Shown here piece after piece: positions 1 through 8,771 of a DNA stretch of 64,000 nucleotides. The notes beneath the pieces are model-generated. The model was not told where the DNA came from. It ran no database searches and worked only from the letters and a program-made list of their open reading frames with translations. The stretch spans positions 93,121 to 157,120 of the forward strand of contig JAGBHC010000015.1 in assembly GCA_017935625.1 (NCBI GenBank), read 5' to 3'. Every line of letters starts with the position of its first letter. Position 1 is the first letter of the stretch. The translations under genes were made by a program, and so were the position numbers. The DNA comes from Rikenellaceae bacterium. GTDB taxonomy: Bacteria > Bacteroidota > Bacteroidia > Bacteroidales > Rikenellaceae.

Positions 1-37
1 CTTCATATACAACCAACTTTAATTAGGCCTATTGTCC

Positions 38-81
38 ACTCCGCCCCGGATGCCTGACACAATCCGGGGCGGAGTTTTTTT
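38..81 (+). terminator. rho-independent terminator of a gene left of the window
   Basis: A 13-bp stem (CTCCGCCCCGGAT at 39-51 with ATCCGGGGCGGAG at 62-74) is followed by a run of Ts at 75-81. It would end a plus-strand transcript coming from outside the window. The rest of 1-304 shows no credible gene. Confidence 0.8.
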
Positions 82-225
82 CATTCCCCCTTTCCCTACA
101 TGCACCCGGCAATCCGTGCACTCTCCGCTCCTGCACAGAGGTGCCGACCGCAGCCTCTCTCCGCCGCAGCGCATGTCCGGTTCCTCTCCGAAATTTTCCG
201 ACCCGACGAACCCCTTTCAAACGAT

Positions 226-254
226 AACCCCGCGGATGAATCATCCGCGGGGTT
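226..254 (-). terminator. hairpin behind the propeller lipoprotein gene
   Basis: A perfect 14-bp inverted repeat with a one-base loop (AACCCCGCGGATGA / TCATCCGCGGGGTT) lies about 50 bp downstream of the minus-strand gene ending at 305. The T-tract on the minus strand is poor (TTATCGTTT), so termination is likely but not certain. Confidence 0.55.
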
Positions 255-304
255 ACACACCGCACCTTCGGACCCTGTCGTCCGAAATACATGGTCCCCG
301 GCTG

Positions 305-1360
305 CTACAACCGGTATTTGAGTATCAGCAACCGGCCGTCCTCCTGCAGCGACACGGTGTAGACACAGTTCTCTTTCCGGTCATAGGCGATATGGTCGTT
401 GAAACACCCCGTGTCGTAGACGTGCTTCACTTCGCCGTTCCAGTCGAAGACCACAATCTTGTTCCGCGGATAGCCCGTTATCTTCTCTCCGTAATAGAGC
501 GTGTAAATCGCCTCGTCGGCGGCACAGACATCGGCGAAACCGGCTACGAAATCGGAACCCGCCTTCGGACGCAGGCTCTTCTCGTCGAACTCGATGACCG
601 GCTCTATCAGATACCTCGCCGCGGAACGCTTTATCTTGCCTTTCCCGATATCGAACATCTCCATGATGGCTCCGAACACGGCATTGGCCACCACCATCTT
701 CTCGCCGTCGGGCGACACGGCCATCAGTTTGGGTTCGACCGTATAGAGCCAGGCCATGGTCGTCGTGTCGGCCGCCGCCGGATATTCGGCATAGCTCTCC
801 GTCACCCGGCCGTCGCCATCGACCCAGGCGAAGCGGGTCAGCGGCAATCCCGAGTTCAGACCCACCGCCCCGTCGTAAAGCCGCATTCCGTTGCCGAATC
901 CGAACACGCTGTAAACGGTGGTAAACCGGTCGGGAACCGAAACGCTCTCCACCCGATACGGATTGGCGTTCCCCAATGCGACGGAATCGATATGATACCA
1001 CAGCATTTTGCCCGCATGGGCGTCATAGGCATAGAATTCGCGGTCGCCGTACTTCCTGACATCCGTCACCTGCACCAGCTCGTTCGGCCCCCGGCCCACC
1101 CGGCCGACGGAAATCTTCTCTCCGCCCGCTTTCGGATAGAGATGGAAAACATATCCGTCCATGTTGGCCGCCACCAGCAAATATTCATCGAAATCGAGAA
1201 GCGCCCGACAGCTACGCGCCATCACTTCCACGAACTCCTCTTTCTCGACGGCCGGACAATCCGCCGTCTCCACAGGCCGGTATTCGACCCTGCTTCGGCC
1301 GCATGCGACAGCCAGGCACGAAACCAAAGCCACCGACGCTACTCTGACAATCGTTTTCAT
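305..1360 (-). CDS. 6-bladed beta-propeller lipoprotein (BF3164-like family)
   Basis: The protein starts with a lipoprotein signal (MKTIVRVASVAL then the lipobox LAVAC), so it should be exported and lipid-anchored. The rest resembles the BF3164-like, TolB-like propeller lipoproteins of Bacteroidales: short repeated beta-strand blocks, GRVGRGPNELVQVTDV near the N-terminus, and a C-terminal block with VFDWNGEVKHVYDTG. The family has no established biochemical function. The frame is open to 1387, but the methionine at 1360 sits directly before the signal peptide and is preferred. A paralogue with the same organisation lies at 24205-25236. The gene is separated from infC by a terminator and so is probably transcribed on its own. 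Confidence 0.82.
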   Translation of the reverse strand: MKTIVRVASVALVSCLAVACGRSRVEYRPVETADCPAVEKEEFVEVMARSCRALLDFDEYLLVAANMDGYVFHLYPKAGGEKISVGRVGRGPNELVQVTDVRKYGDREFYAYDAHAGKMLWYHIDSVALGNANPYRVESVSVPDRFTTVYSVFGFGNGMRLYDGAVGLNSGLPLTRFAWVDGDGRVTESYAEYPAAADTTTMAWLYTVEPKLMAVSPDGEKMVVANAVFGAIMEMFDIGKGKIKRSAARYLIEPVIEFDEKSLRPKAGSDFVAGFADVCAADEAIYTLYYGEKITGYPRNKIVVFDWNGEVKHVYDTGCFNDHIAYDRKENCVYTVSLQEDGRLLILKYRL

Positions 1361-1776
1361 CATATTATTCATCAAGGTTAATGTCAATCCCTATCGACTT
1401 CTCCAACGGAGCATCGCACATCTCGCACGTTCCTTCGATGTCCGCCGGTCCGGTCAATCGCTCCGCCGGTCCTCCCGAACGCAATCGCCCAACCGGCATC
1501 CGGCTCTCTTCCTCTCTCCATACGCCCCGCTCCCCGCGGGCATCTTCTTTTTCCGGCGCCCGCCCCGACTCTCCGGAGAAGCGGAAACGGCCGGAATCAA
1601 ATATTAAATTGCAAGCCGCCAACTACATACACAAATATACGCATAAATCCGACACAGACAAATCCTCCGCAGAAAAAAGACTTCCCCCCGCCGCATTTTT
1701 CAGGGAACGGCACGAAAAAACAATCGGGGCCGCACCCGTGTGCGACCCCGATTCGCTCGGAAAGATTACAATCTCC
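1361..1776. other. intergenic spacer between infC and the propeller lipoprotein
   Basis: About 400 bp hold the infC terminator (1715-1753) and otherwise nothing recognisable. I looked here on both strands for rpmI and rplT, which usually follow infC, and found neither. Confidence 0.7.
1715..1753 (-). terminator. terminator of the thrS-infC transcript
   Basis: The stem is AATCGGGG plus CGCAC paired with GTGCG plus CCCCGATT (1722-1753). On the minus strand it is followed by six Ts (1715-1720). It lies about 25 bp behind the infC stop and closes the operon there. Confidence 0.85.
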
Positions 1777-2391
1777 TTACTTCTTGGACTTGGGAGCGAG
1801 CATGATGCTCATGCGCTTTCCCTCCAATTTGGGCATCATTTCGACCTTGGCGAGTTCCTCCAGGTCGGTAGCCAGACGCAACAACAGGATTTCACCCTGC
1901 TCCTTGAAGACGATGGAACGTCCCCGGAAGAAGACATAGGCCTTGACCTTGGCTCCGTCCTTGAGGAAGTTCTCGGCGTGACGGAGTTTGAAGTTGTAGT
2001 CGTGGTCGTCGGTCTGAGGTCCGAAACGAATCTCCTTGACCACCACCTGAACCGACTTGGCCTTCATCTCCTTGGCCCTCTTCTTCTGCTGATAGAGGAA
2101 CTTCTGGTAATCGGCGATGCGGCACACGGGAGGGTCGGCGTTGGGAGAAATCTCGATGAGGTCGAGCTCCATCTCGTCGGCCAGACGCAGCGCCTCGCGT
2201 ATGGACAATACGGCGGGCGCCTCGATGTTGTCGCCCACCACCCGCACGCGCTGGGCGGTAATCTGGTCGTTGATACGGTTCGGATTCTCCTTCTCCGGCC
2301 TCTTCGGGCCATGTGCTCCGGGACGGCCGCCTCTGTTGCCGGCGCCCGGCTGAGGGCTCACCCTCGGGGGAAATGGTTTTGTCGTGTTCAA
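1777..2391 (-). CDS. infC: translation initiation factor IF-3
   Basis: IF-3 binds the 30S subunit, prevents premature 50S joining and checks the initiator tRNA-start codon pairing. The 204-residue product has the N-domain ([17 protein letters not shown], then [20 protein letters not shown]), a charged linker ([13 protein letters not shown]) and the C-domain ([28 protein letters not shown]-type strand; [13 protein letters not shown]). The first possible start is a TTG at 2389-2391. An in-frame stop lies just upstream, and the only nearby alternative is a GTG at codon 11, so the gene has no ATG start. The N-terminus carries a Pro/Gly-rich extension of about 30 residues before the usual beginning. 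It lies 23 bp behind thrS, as in many bacteria, but rpmI and rplT do not follow. Confidence 0.95.
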   Translation of the reverse strand: MNTTKPFPPRVSPQPGAGNRGGRPGAHGPKRPEKENPNRINDQITAQRVRVVGDNIEAPAVLSIREALRLADEMELDLIEISPNADPPVCRIADYQKFLYQQKKRAKEMKAKSVQVVVKEIRFGPQTDDHDYNFKLRHAENFLKDGAKVKAYVFFRGRSIVFKEQGEILLLRLATDLEELAKVEMMPKLEGKRMSIMLAPKSKK

Positions 2392-2414
2392 TCTTGCTGT
2401 TGTTAATGATTACT

Positions 2415-4358
2415 CTACTGTTTGTTTGCTTCAATCTCCTTGCGCACCAGCTCGGTCATGAAATCGCGGAAAGCCTCCATGGTCATCTGGCCCTTGTCGC
2501 CTTCGCCCTGGGCACGGACCGACACCAGACCGTCGGCCTCCTCCTTCTCGCCCACGATGAGCAGATAGGGAATGCGCTTGAGTTCGTTGTCGCGAATCTT
2601 GCGGCCGATTTTTTCGTTGCGGTTATCCACCTGGCTGCGAATATCGTAATTATTTAGATATTTTGAAACTTTTTCCGCATAATCGTTATATTTTTCGCTG
2701 ATAGGCAGAACGACCACCTGGTCGGGCGAAAGCCACAACGGGAACTTGCCTCCGGTGTGCTCCAACAGCACGGCCACGAATCGCTCCATCGAGCCGAACG
2801 GCGCACGGTGAATCATAATCGGGCGGTGGGGTTTGTCGTCCGCGCCGGTGTAGGTCAAATCGAAGCGCTCGGGCAGGTTGTAGTCCACCTGGATGGTACC
2901 CAGCTGCCACTTGCGGCCGATGGCGTCCTTGACCATGAAGTCGAGCTTCGGGCCGTAGAAAGCGGCCTCGCCGTACTCGACCACCGTATTCAGTCCCTTC
3001 TCCCTGGCAGCCTCGATGATGGCGCTCTCGGCCTTGGCCCAGTTTTCGTCGCTGCCGATGTATTTCTCCTTGTTGTTGGGGTCACGCAGCGAAATCTGTG
3101 CCGTGTAGCTGTCGAACTTCAAGGTCTTGAAGATATAGAGCACGATGTCGATGACCTTCTTGAACTCGTCCAGCAGCTGGTCGGGGCGAACGAACATGTG
3201 GGCGTCGTCCTGGGTGAATCCGCGCACACGGGTCAGTCCGTGCAGCTCGCCGCTCTGCTCGTAACGGTACACCGTGCCGAATTCGGCCAGACGGATGGGC
3301 AGGTCCTTGTAGGAGCGGGGCTTGTATTTGTAAATCTCGCAGTGATGGGGGCAGTTCATCGGCTTGAGCAGGAACTCCTCGCTGTCGTCCGGCGTGTGAA
3401 TGGGCTGGAACGAGTCCTTGCCGTACTTGGCGTAGTGGCCCGAAGTGACGTAGAGGTCCTTCATGCCGATATGGGGAGTGATTACCTGCTGGTAGCCGTA
3501 CTCCTTCTGCACCCCGCGCAGGAAGTTCTCCAGCCGGTCGCGGAGCGCGGCGCCCTTGGGCAGCCACAACGGCAGACCCTGACCCACGCGCGGCGAGAAG
3601 TGGAACAGCTCCAGCTCCTTGCCCAGCTTGCGGTGGTCGCGCTTCTTGGCCTCCTCCATCATCGCCAGGTATTCGTCGAGCTGGCTCTTCTTGGGGAACG
3701 ATATGCCGTATATGCGAGTCAGCATCTTGTTCTTCTCGTTTCCGCGCCAGTAGGCTCCGGCCACCGAAGTGAGCTTGATGGCCTTGATGAAGCCCGTGTG
3801 GGGCAGGTGCGGACCGCGGCAAAGGTCGGTGAAGCAACCGTTGGTGTAGAAACTGATGGTGCCGTCCGCCAGGTCGGTGATGAGCTCCACCTTATACTGG
3901 TCACCCTTCTCGGTGAATGTCTTCAACGCTTCGGCCTTGCTCACCTCGCGGCGCACGACGGGCTCCTTGCCGCGGGCCAGCTCCAGCATCTTGGCTTCGA
4001 TACGGGGCAAATCGCCCTCGGTGATGGGCTCCGGAGAGTCCACATCGTAATAGAAGCCGTTCTCGATGGCCGGACCGATACCGAACTTGATGCCCGGATA
4101 GAGCGATTCCAGCGCCTCGGCCAGCAAGTGCGACGAGGTGTGCCAGAAGGCGTGTCGGCCCTCTTCGTCCTCCCACTTGAGGAGTTTCACCTCGGCGTCG
4201 GTGTCGATGGGCATGTTCAAATCCTGTACTTTACCGTTTACGGACACGGCGAGTACCTCCTGAGCCAGACGGGAGCTGATGCTCTCCGCGATGGCCATTC
4301 CTGTTACTCCGGCCTGGTAATCTCTTACGCTGCCGTCTGGAAATGTAATTTTAACCAT
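2415..4358 (-). CDS. thrS: threonyl-tRNA synthetase
   Basis: Class II synthetase that charges tRNA-Thr in the cytoplasm. At 647 residues it is full length. Order of domains: TGS (residues 1-60, [14 protein letters not shown]), the editing/SAD domain with the [11 protein letters not shown] motif near residue 73 and later [14 protein letters not shown], the catalytic core with zinc ligands in [11 protein letters not shown] and motif 2 around [20 protein letters not shown], and the anticodon-binding domain at the C-terminus ([14 protein letters not shown] onwards). The gene lies directly upstream of infC and downstream of the CPBP protease gene, all on the minus strand, which suggests a pdxA-protease-thrS-infC transcript. 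Confidence 0.97.
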   Translation of the reverse strand: MVKITFPDGSVRDYQAGVTGMAIAESISSRLAQEVLAVSVNGKVQDLNMPIDTDAEVKLLKWEDEEGRHAFWHTSSHLLAEALESLYPGIKFGIGPAIENGFYYDVDSPEPITEGDLPRIEAKMLELARGKEPVVRREVSKAEALKTFTEKGDQYKVELITDLADGTISFYTNGCFTDLCRGPHLPHTGFIKAIKLTSVAGAYWRGNEKNKMLTRIYGISFPKKSQLDEYLAMMEEAKKRDHRKLGKELELFHFSPRVGQGLPLWLPKGAALRDRLENFLRGVQKEYGYQQVITPHIGMKDLYVTSGHYAKYGKDSFQPIHTPDDSEEFLLKPMNCPHHCEIYKYKPRSYKDLPIRLAEFGTVYRYEQSGELHGLTRVRGFTQDDAHMFVRPDQLLDEFKKVIDIVLYIFKTLKFDSYTAQISLRDPNNKEKYIGSDENWAKAESAIIEAAREKGLNTVVEYGEAAFYGPKLDFMVKDAIGRKWQLGTIQVDYNLPERFDLTYTGADDKPHRPIMIHRAPFGSMERFVAVLLEHTGGKFPLWLSPDQVVVLPISEKYNDYAEKVSKYLNNYDIRSQVDNRNEKIGRKIRDNELKRIPYLLIVGEKEEADGLVSVRAQGEGDKGQMTMEAFRDFMTELVRKEIEANKQ

Positions 4359-4427
4359 AAAAATAATAATTTGTATCGTTTTGCTTCCCGGTCCCTTTCT
4401 ACAAACAGGAATCCGCAGAAGACTTTT

Positions 4428-5402
4428 TCATCGCCAATCGTTCGTTCGCCCGACCGCCTTGCCGGCCGCCGGCTTTCTCTCCGGCCACCACAGCACCAGC
4501 GCGATGGCAAGCAGATAGAACGCCGTGACCACCACGCCGCCCTCGGGACCGAAAGCGCCTCCGTGTATGAGGTCGCTCCCCGGCAGGGCCTGCATTTCGA
4601 GCAGGCAGCTGCCCTGCGGCATGCCTCCGCCGCTCACCTCCGCCCCGAAGATGTTCCCCTGAAAGAAGTTCCACGCCGAGTGGAAAGCGCCGACTCCCCA
4701 TATCGAATCGGTACGCAGGAAGAGGAGCGAGGCGAAGACCCCGAACAAAACGAGGTTGAGCACCGCCAGCACCGTGATGCCCGAATTGAGCAGATGCAGC
4801 AGCGCGAAGAGCACCGAATTGAGCGATACGGCGCCCCAAACCGGCATGCGGGTCGAGGCCGAAACCATCAGTCCGCCCCGCAGCACCAGCTCCTCCTCCA
4901 TGCCCTGAATCGCGAATCCGCCGAAAAAGAGCAGCAGCATCCACCATTCGGCTCCGGCCCAGCCTTCGAAACGGACCGCGCCGCAGAGCGCCTCCACGCC
5001 CACCACCGCCGAAATGGCCAGGACTCCGAGCAGGTAGCCGCCCGCATAGCGTCCCGCGATATTGCCGCGGCCGAATCCCATCGAATACCACGACCGGCGC
5101 TCGCTGCGACGCACGTAGAGGATGACGCCCCACAGCACCAGTGCGGTCGCATAGAGCATCTCCGCCGAAGCCAGCCACGCCATTTCGGGCGAAGAGAGCT
5201 GATTTCTCAGGTCGGACGCCGCCACATGGTGAACGATTCCCCACAAAGCGGAGGGAATCATCATGACGATTCCGCCGACCAGCGAACCGGCCAGTATGAT
5301 GCCGATGTATATCAGCACCTGCCAAACCACCCGGGGCGTCCGGCCCCGTTCGGCCTCGGCCAGCGTACGCGGCTTGCGGACAAGCAACTCGAACCCTCTC
5401 AT
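4428..5402 (-). CDS. CPBP family intramembrane glutamic protease
   Basis: Polytopic membrane protein of the CAAX-protease/bacteriocin-processing (Abi) family. The hallmark motifs are in order: EEELVLRGG (EExxxR, the catalytic Glu pair), FALLHLLN (second motif histidine) and HSAWNFFQG (third motif). Several hydrophobic segments (for example VLIYIGIILAGSLVGGIVMM and the last one before the basic tail WWPERKPAAGK) agree with this. The substrate is unknown. The frame is open to 5447, which would overlap the end of pdxA by 11 bp. The ATG at 5402 (MRGFELLVRKPRT) lies after the pdxA stop and is preferred. Confidence 0.88.
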   Translation of the reverse strand: MRGFELLVRKPRTLAEAERGRTPRVVWQVLIYIGIILAGSLVGGIVMMIPSALWGIVHHVAASDLRNQLSSPEMAWLASAEMLYATALVLWGVILYVRRSERRSWYSMGFGRGNIAGRYAGGYLLGVLAISAVVGVEALCGAVRFEGWAGAEWWMLLLFFGGFAIQGMEEELVLRGGLMVSASTRMPVWGAVSLNSVLFALLHLLNSGITVLAVLNLVLFGVFASLLFLRTDSIWGVGAFHSAWNFFQGNIFGAEVSGGGMPQGSCLLEMQALPGSDLIHGGAFGPEGGVVVTAFYLLAIALVLWWPERKPAAGKAVGRTNDWR

Positions 5403-5436
5403 ACTCTTCTCCCTCTTATTTTTTACGCTTCCCGCA

Positions 5437-6534
5437 TCAATCTTCATCCTCGGAGGCCAGGTGCAGGTCCTTGACCGAGACGTCGGCCCCCTTCTCCCGT
5501 TCGTAGCGGCGCAGCGGATTGCGGCTCATCTCGGCATAGAGCCGGCGGCTCTGCCAGATATCCACGGCCATGTACACGGCCTGCCTCATCGAGGAGGGGT
5601 CGGCCACGCCTTTGCCCGCGATGTCGTATGCCACTCCGTGGTCGGGACTGGTGCGCACCACCTTCAAAGCCGCCGTCACGTTCACCCCCTGGGGCGTAAG
5701 AGCCTTGAAAGGCGCCAGACCCTGGTCGTGATACATGGCCAGCACGGCATCGTAATGCGCATAGGCTCCCGAAGCGAAAAAGCCGTCGGCACTCATCGGG
5801 CCGAAAGCCAGCACGCCCTCGCCGACCGCATCGCGCACGGCGGGCGCTATGGTCTGCTGCTCCTCGCCGCCCAGCAGGCCCCCGTCCCCCGAATGGGGAT
5901 TCAGGGCCAGCACGGCGATGCGCGGCTCCACAATCGAGAAATCGGTGATAAGCGCCTTCCGCAGCTGGCGCAGGCGGGTTACGATGCGTTCGCGGGTGAT
6001 ATTGCGGCTCACCTCGGCCACCGGCAGATGGATGGTGGCCAGCCCGACACGCAGCATCTCGCTGCACATCATCATCAGCGGCTCGCCCCCGAACTCGGCT
6101 GCCAGGAACTCGGTATGTCCCGTGAAGCGGAACCCGTCGCTCTGAATGCTCTCCTTGTTTATCGGGGCGGTCACCAGGGCGTCGAGCCCCCCCTCCTTGA
6201 GGTCCCGCACGGCGGCCCGCAGCGCATCCGCCGCGGCAGCGCCGGCCTCGGGCGACGCCTCGCCGGGGCGTATTTCGGCTCCCGCCAGCCCCGTATCCAC
6301 CAGATTGACCTTGCGGGCCCGGGCCTCGCGGGCCGATTTCACCGTCGTGAACTGGAAGCCCTCCGCCTCCTCGATTCCGCGTTTGTAGAACTCGGCGGCA
6401 CGTGCGGAGCCGTAAATCACCGGAGTGCAGATTTCCGTCATCCGCGAATCGGCGAAACACTTGATTATCACCTCCCAGCCTATGCCGTTGATATCACCCT
6501 GCGTGATACCTATCTTTATTTTCTGTTCGCTCAT
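5437..6534 (-). CDS. pdxA: 4-hydroxythreonine-4-phosphate dehydrogenase PdxA
   Basis: NAD-dependent oxidation and decarboxylation of 4-phosphohydroxy-L-threonine in the DXP-dependent pyridoxal phosphate pathway. Visible family motifs are GITQGDINGIGWEVI at the N-terminus, FTGHTEFLA (metal/substrate histidine), LNPHSGDGGLLGGEE and HYDAVLAMYHDQGLAPFK (metal ligand histidines), and TSPDHGVAYDIAGKGVADPSS near the C-terminus. The length of 365 residues is slightly above the usual 330 or so. It heads the minus-strand run of genes that ends with infC. A -7-like TATATTTG lies upstream on the minus strand (6561-6568), without a convincing -33 box. Confidence 0.95.
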   Translation of the reverse strand: MSEQKIKIGITQGDINGIGWEVIIKCFADSRMTEICTPVIYGSARAAEFYKRGIEEAEGFQFTTVKSAREARARKVNLVDTGLAGAEIRPGEASPEAGAAAADALRAAVRDLKEGGLDALVTAPINKESIQSDGFRFTGHTEFLAAEFGGEPLMMMCSEMLRVGLATIHLPVAEVSRNITRERIVTRLRQLRKALITDFSIVEPRIAVLALNPHSGDGGLLGGEEQQTIAPAVRDAVGEGVLAFGPMSADGFFASGAYAHYDAVLAMYHDQGLAPFKALTPQGVNVTAALKVVRTSPDHGVAYDIAGKGVADPSSMRQAVYMAVDIWQSRRLYAEMSRNPLRRYEREKGADVSVKDLHLASEDED

Positions 6535-6790
6535 ACGATATTTCTATCCGTTAGAAACCACAAATATACGAATTTTATTCCGAAATCGTCTCTCCGCGCA
6601 CGCTTAATTTTCGCAATCCGCGCGCTCCGGCCCCTTCACTTCTCCCCGCAACCGCAGCGGCCGCACGCAGCGGCAAACCGACGGACGGGGAGACTCCCGC
6701 CCCGCGGCACGCACGAAACGACGCGGTTCCGGCGCCGGAACCGGCACGGAAACCCGCGTCAAAACCGGGAGGAGAGGGCGGACGAGGCTG

Positions 6791-7525
6791 TCAGCGGCGG
6801 CGGAACTCCGAGCAGACGATGGCCGTCGCCACAGCGACGTTGAGCGACTCGCTGCCGGGCGTATCCTGCGGAAAGGGAGGAATGTAGAGCCGGCGGGTGA
6901 CGCTGCGGGCCACCGGGTCGCTCACCCCGCGCCCCTCGTTGCCCATCACCACGATGCCGGTCGGCGAAAGCGGCTCCCGATAGATATTCCCGCCGTCGAG
7001 AAAGGTTCCGTAGACCGAAACCCCCTCCCCTGCGGCCCGGGCCAGTTCGGCCGCCAGGTCGAGATAGTGCACGCGCACCCGCAGGATGGCCCCCATGGTG
7101 GCCTGCACCACCTTGGGATTGAAGCAGTCGGCACAGCCGGGCGAACAGATGACGTCCCCGATTCCGAACCAGTCGGCAAGCCGCACGATGGTCCCCATGT
7201 TGCCCGGATTCTGCACCTCGTCCAGCGCCAGCACCAGTCCGCGGCGATAGCTCGCGGCATCGAAGTCCCGGCGGGGAATCTCCACCACGGCCAAGGCGCC
7301 GGAAGGGCTCTTCAGCGAGCTCATCCGCTCCATCTCGGTTCGCGAAACGGGCTCCTCGAATGCGGAGCCGAAACGCTCGCCGCAGGTATACAATTTTCTC
7401 ACCCTGAACGGAGAATGCAATATCTCCCCCACCAGTTTGCCACCTTCGGCCACGAAGAGTCCGGATTGGTCGCGGCTGCGCTTGTCGGCCAGCGACCTGA
7501 CGAGTTGTATTTCGGCTTTGGTCAT
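6791..7525 (-). CDS. TrmH/SpoU-family RNA 2'-O-methyltransferase
   Basis: SPOUT-class, SAM-dependent RNA ribose methyltransferase. The N-terminal substrate-binding domain (TKAEIQLVRSLADKRSRDQS, then LFVAEGGKLVGEIL) is followed by the trefoil-knot catalytic domain with motif 1 (NPGNMGTIVRLADWFG), motif 2 (IVVMGNEGRGVSDPV) and motif 3 (PGSESLNVAVATAIV). The start is placed at MTKAEIQL. The longer frame to 7558 adds an implausible MLFCFAFQKER leader. The exact rRNA or tRNA target cannot be read from the sequence. It is divergent from carA across a short intergenic region. Confidence 0.92.
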   Translation of the reverse strand: MTKAEIQLVRSLADKRSRDQSGLFVAEGGKLVGEILHSPFRVRKLYTCGERFGSAFEEPVSRTEMERMSSLKSPSGALAVVEIPRRDFDAASYRRGLVLALDEVQNPGNMGTIVRLADWFGIGDVICSPGCADCFNPKVVQATMGAILRVRVHYLDLAAELARAAGEGVSVYGTFLDGGNIYREPLSPTGIVVMGNEGRGVSDPVARSVTRRLYIPPFPQDTPGSESLNVAVATAIVCSEFRRR

Positions 7526-7581
7526 ACGTTCTTTCTGAAAAGCGAAACAAAATAACAAATAAAACTCTAATTAAGCAAAAC

Positions 7582-7614
7582 TTTTGGGAAATCCACCCCT
7601 TTTTACTACCTTTG
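7582..7614 (+). promoter_or_regulatory. carAB promoter
   Basis: A -33 element TTTTG (7582-7586) is followed after exactly 20 bp by TACCTTTG (7607-7614), a match to the Bacteroidetes -7 consensus TAnnTTTG. The carA start lies 22 bp downstream. Confidence 0.75.
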
Positions 7615-7636
7615 CAACTCAGAAATTATTCTGAAC

Positions 7637-8731
7637 ATGTCTGAAAGAAAAACTGCGATTCTCGTCCTCGAGGACGGGACACAATTCAAGGGCTTCTCGT
7701 TCGGCGCCGACCGTTCCGTGTCGGGAGAGGTCGTATTCAACACCGCCATGATGGGCTATCCCGAATCACTCACCGACCCCTCTTACAGCGGACAGATTCT
7801 CGTTCTGACATACCCGCTGGTGGGCAACTACGGCGTGCCTCCCACGGAGACCGACCCCGAAACCGGCCTGCCCCGCTTCTTCGAGAGCGACCGCATCCAC
7901 ATCAAGGCGCTGGTGGTGGCCGACTACTCTTTCGAACACAGCCACTGGAACGCAGTCCGCAGCCTGGGCGAATGGCTCTCCGAACACGGTGTCCCGGCCA
8001 TTTACGGAGTCGATACGCGGCAGATTACCAAAATCATCCGCGAAAAGGGCGTCATGCTCGGCAAAGTCGCCGTCGAGGGCTGCCCCGCACCCGAAGCGTT
8101 CACCGACCCCAACAAGGAGAATCTGGTCGCCGCAGTGAGCTGCACCGAACCGCAGAGCTACGGCCGCGGAAAATACCGAATCGTGCTGGTGGACTGCGGA
8201 TGCAAATACAACATCATCCGCTGCCTGCTGCGCCGCGACACCACCGTGGTGCGCGTGCCCTGGGACTACGACTTCTCGACCCTCGACTACGACGGGGTGA
8301 TGCTCTCCAACGGTCCCGGCGACCCGCAGATGTGCGCCGTCACGGTCGAAAACATCAAAAAGGCGATGGCCAAAGGCAAGCCCGTTTTCGGCATCTGCCT
8401 GGGCAACCAGCTGCTCTCGATAGCCGCCGGAGCCACCACCTACAAACTCAAATACGGACACCGCGGACACAACCAGCCGGCCCTGATGGTGGGAACCGAC
8501 ACGGCGGTCATCACCTCCCAGAACCACGGATTCGCAGTGGACACCCGGTCGCTGAACGAAGAGTGGGAACCCCTGTTCGTGAATCTCAACGACAACACCA
8601 GCGAGGGTATCCGTCACCGCAGCAAGCCCTTCTTCTCGGTGCAGTTCCACCCCGAAGCCACCAGCGGTCCGGTCGATTCGGAGTTCCTCTTCGATAGATT
8701 CATGGCCCAGGTGGCCGAATATGCCAAATAG
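7637..8731 (+). CDS. carA: carbamoyl-phosphate synthase small (glutaminase) subunit
   Basis: Hydrolyses glutamine and passes ammonia to CarB for carbamoyl phosphate synthesis, feeding pyrimidine and arginine synthesis. The N-terminal CPSase small-chain domain (LEDGTQFKGFSFGA ... GEVVFNTAMMGYPESLTDPSYSGQILVLTYPLVGNYG) precedes a class I glutamine amidotransferase domain with the nucleophile elbow GICLGNQ (Cys254) and the FHPEA motif (His338, Glu340). It has 364 residues, the normal length. It is followed after 40 bp by carB. Confidence 0.97.
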   Translation: MSERKTAILVLEDGTQFKGFSFGADRSVSGEVVFNTAMMGYPESLTDPSYSGQILVLTYPLVGNYGVPPTETDPETGLPRFFESDRIHIKALVVADYSFEHSHWNAVRSLGEWLSEHGVPAIYGVDTRQITKIIREKGVMLGKVAVEGCPAPEAFTDPNKENLVAAVSCTEPQSYGRGKYRIVLVDCGCKYNIIRCLLRRDTTVVRVPWDYDFSTLDYDGVMLSNGPGDPQMCAVTVENIKKAMAKGKPVFGICLGNQLLSIAAGATTYKLKYGHRGHNQPALMVGTDTAVITSQNHGFAVDTRSLNEEWEPLFVNLNDNTSEGIRHRSKPFFSVQFHPEATSGPVDSEFLFDRFMAQVAEYAK

Positions 8732-8771
8732 GAGTTCGCTTCACTACTTTTTTATAAAACAGACGAAAAAG

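Noticed and set aside
1365..1622. candidate for the missing rpmI (L35)
   Set aside because: The 85-residue frame lacks the Lys-rich L35 pattern and is spurious.
5403..5447. longer start for the CPBP protease
   Set aside because: It would overlap pdxA and adds a charged, non-family leader, though translational coupling cannot be excluded.
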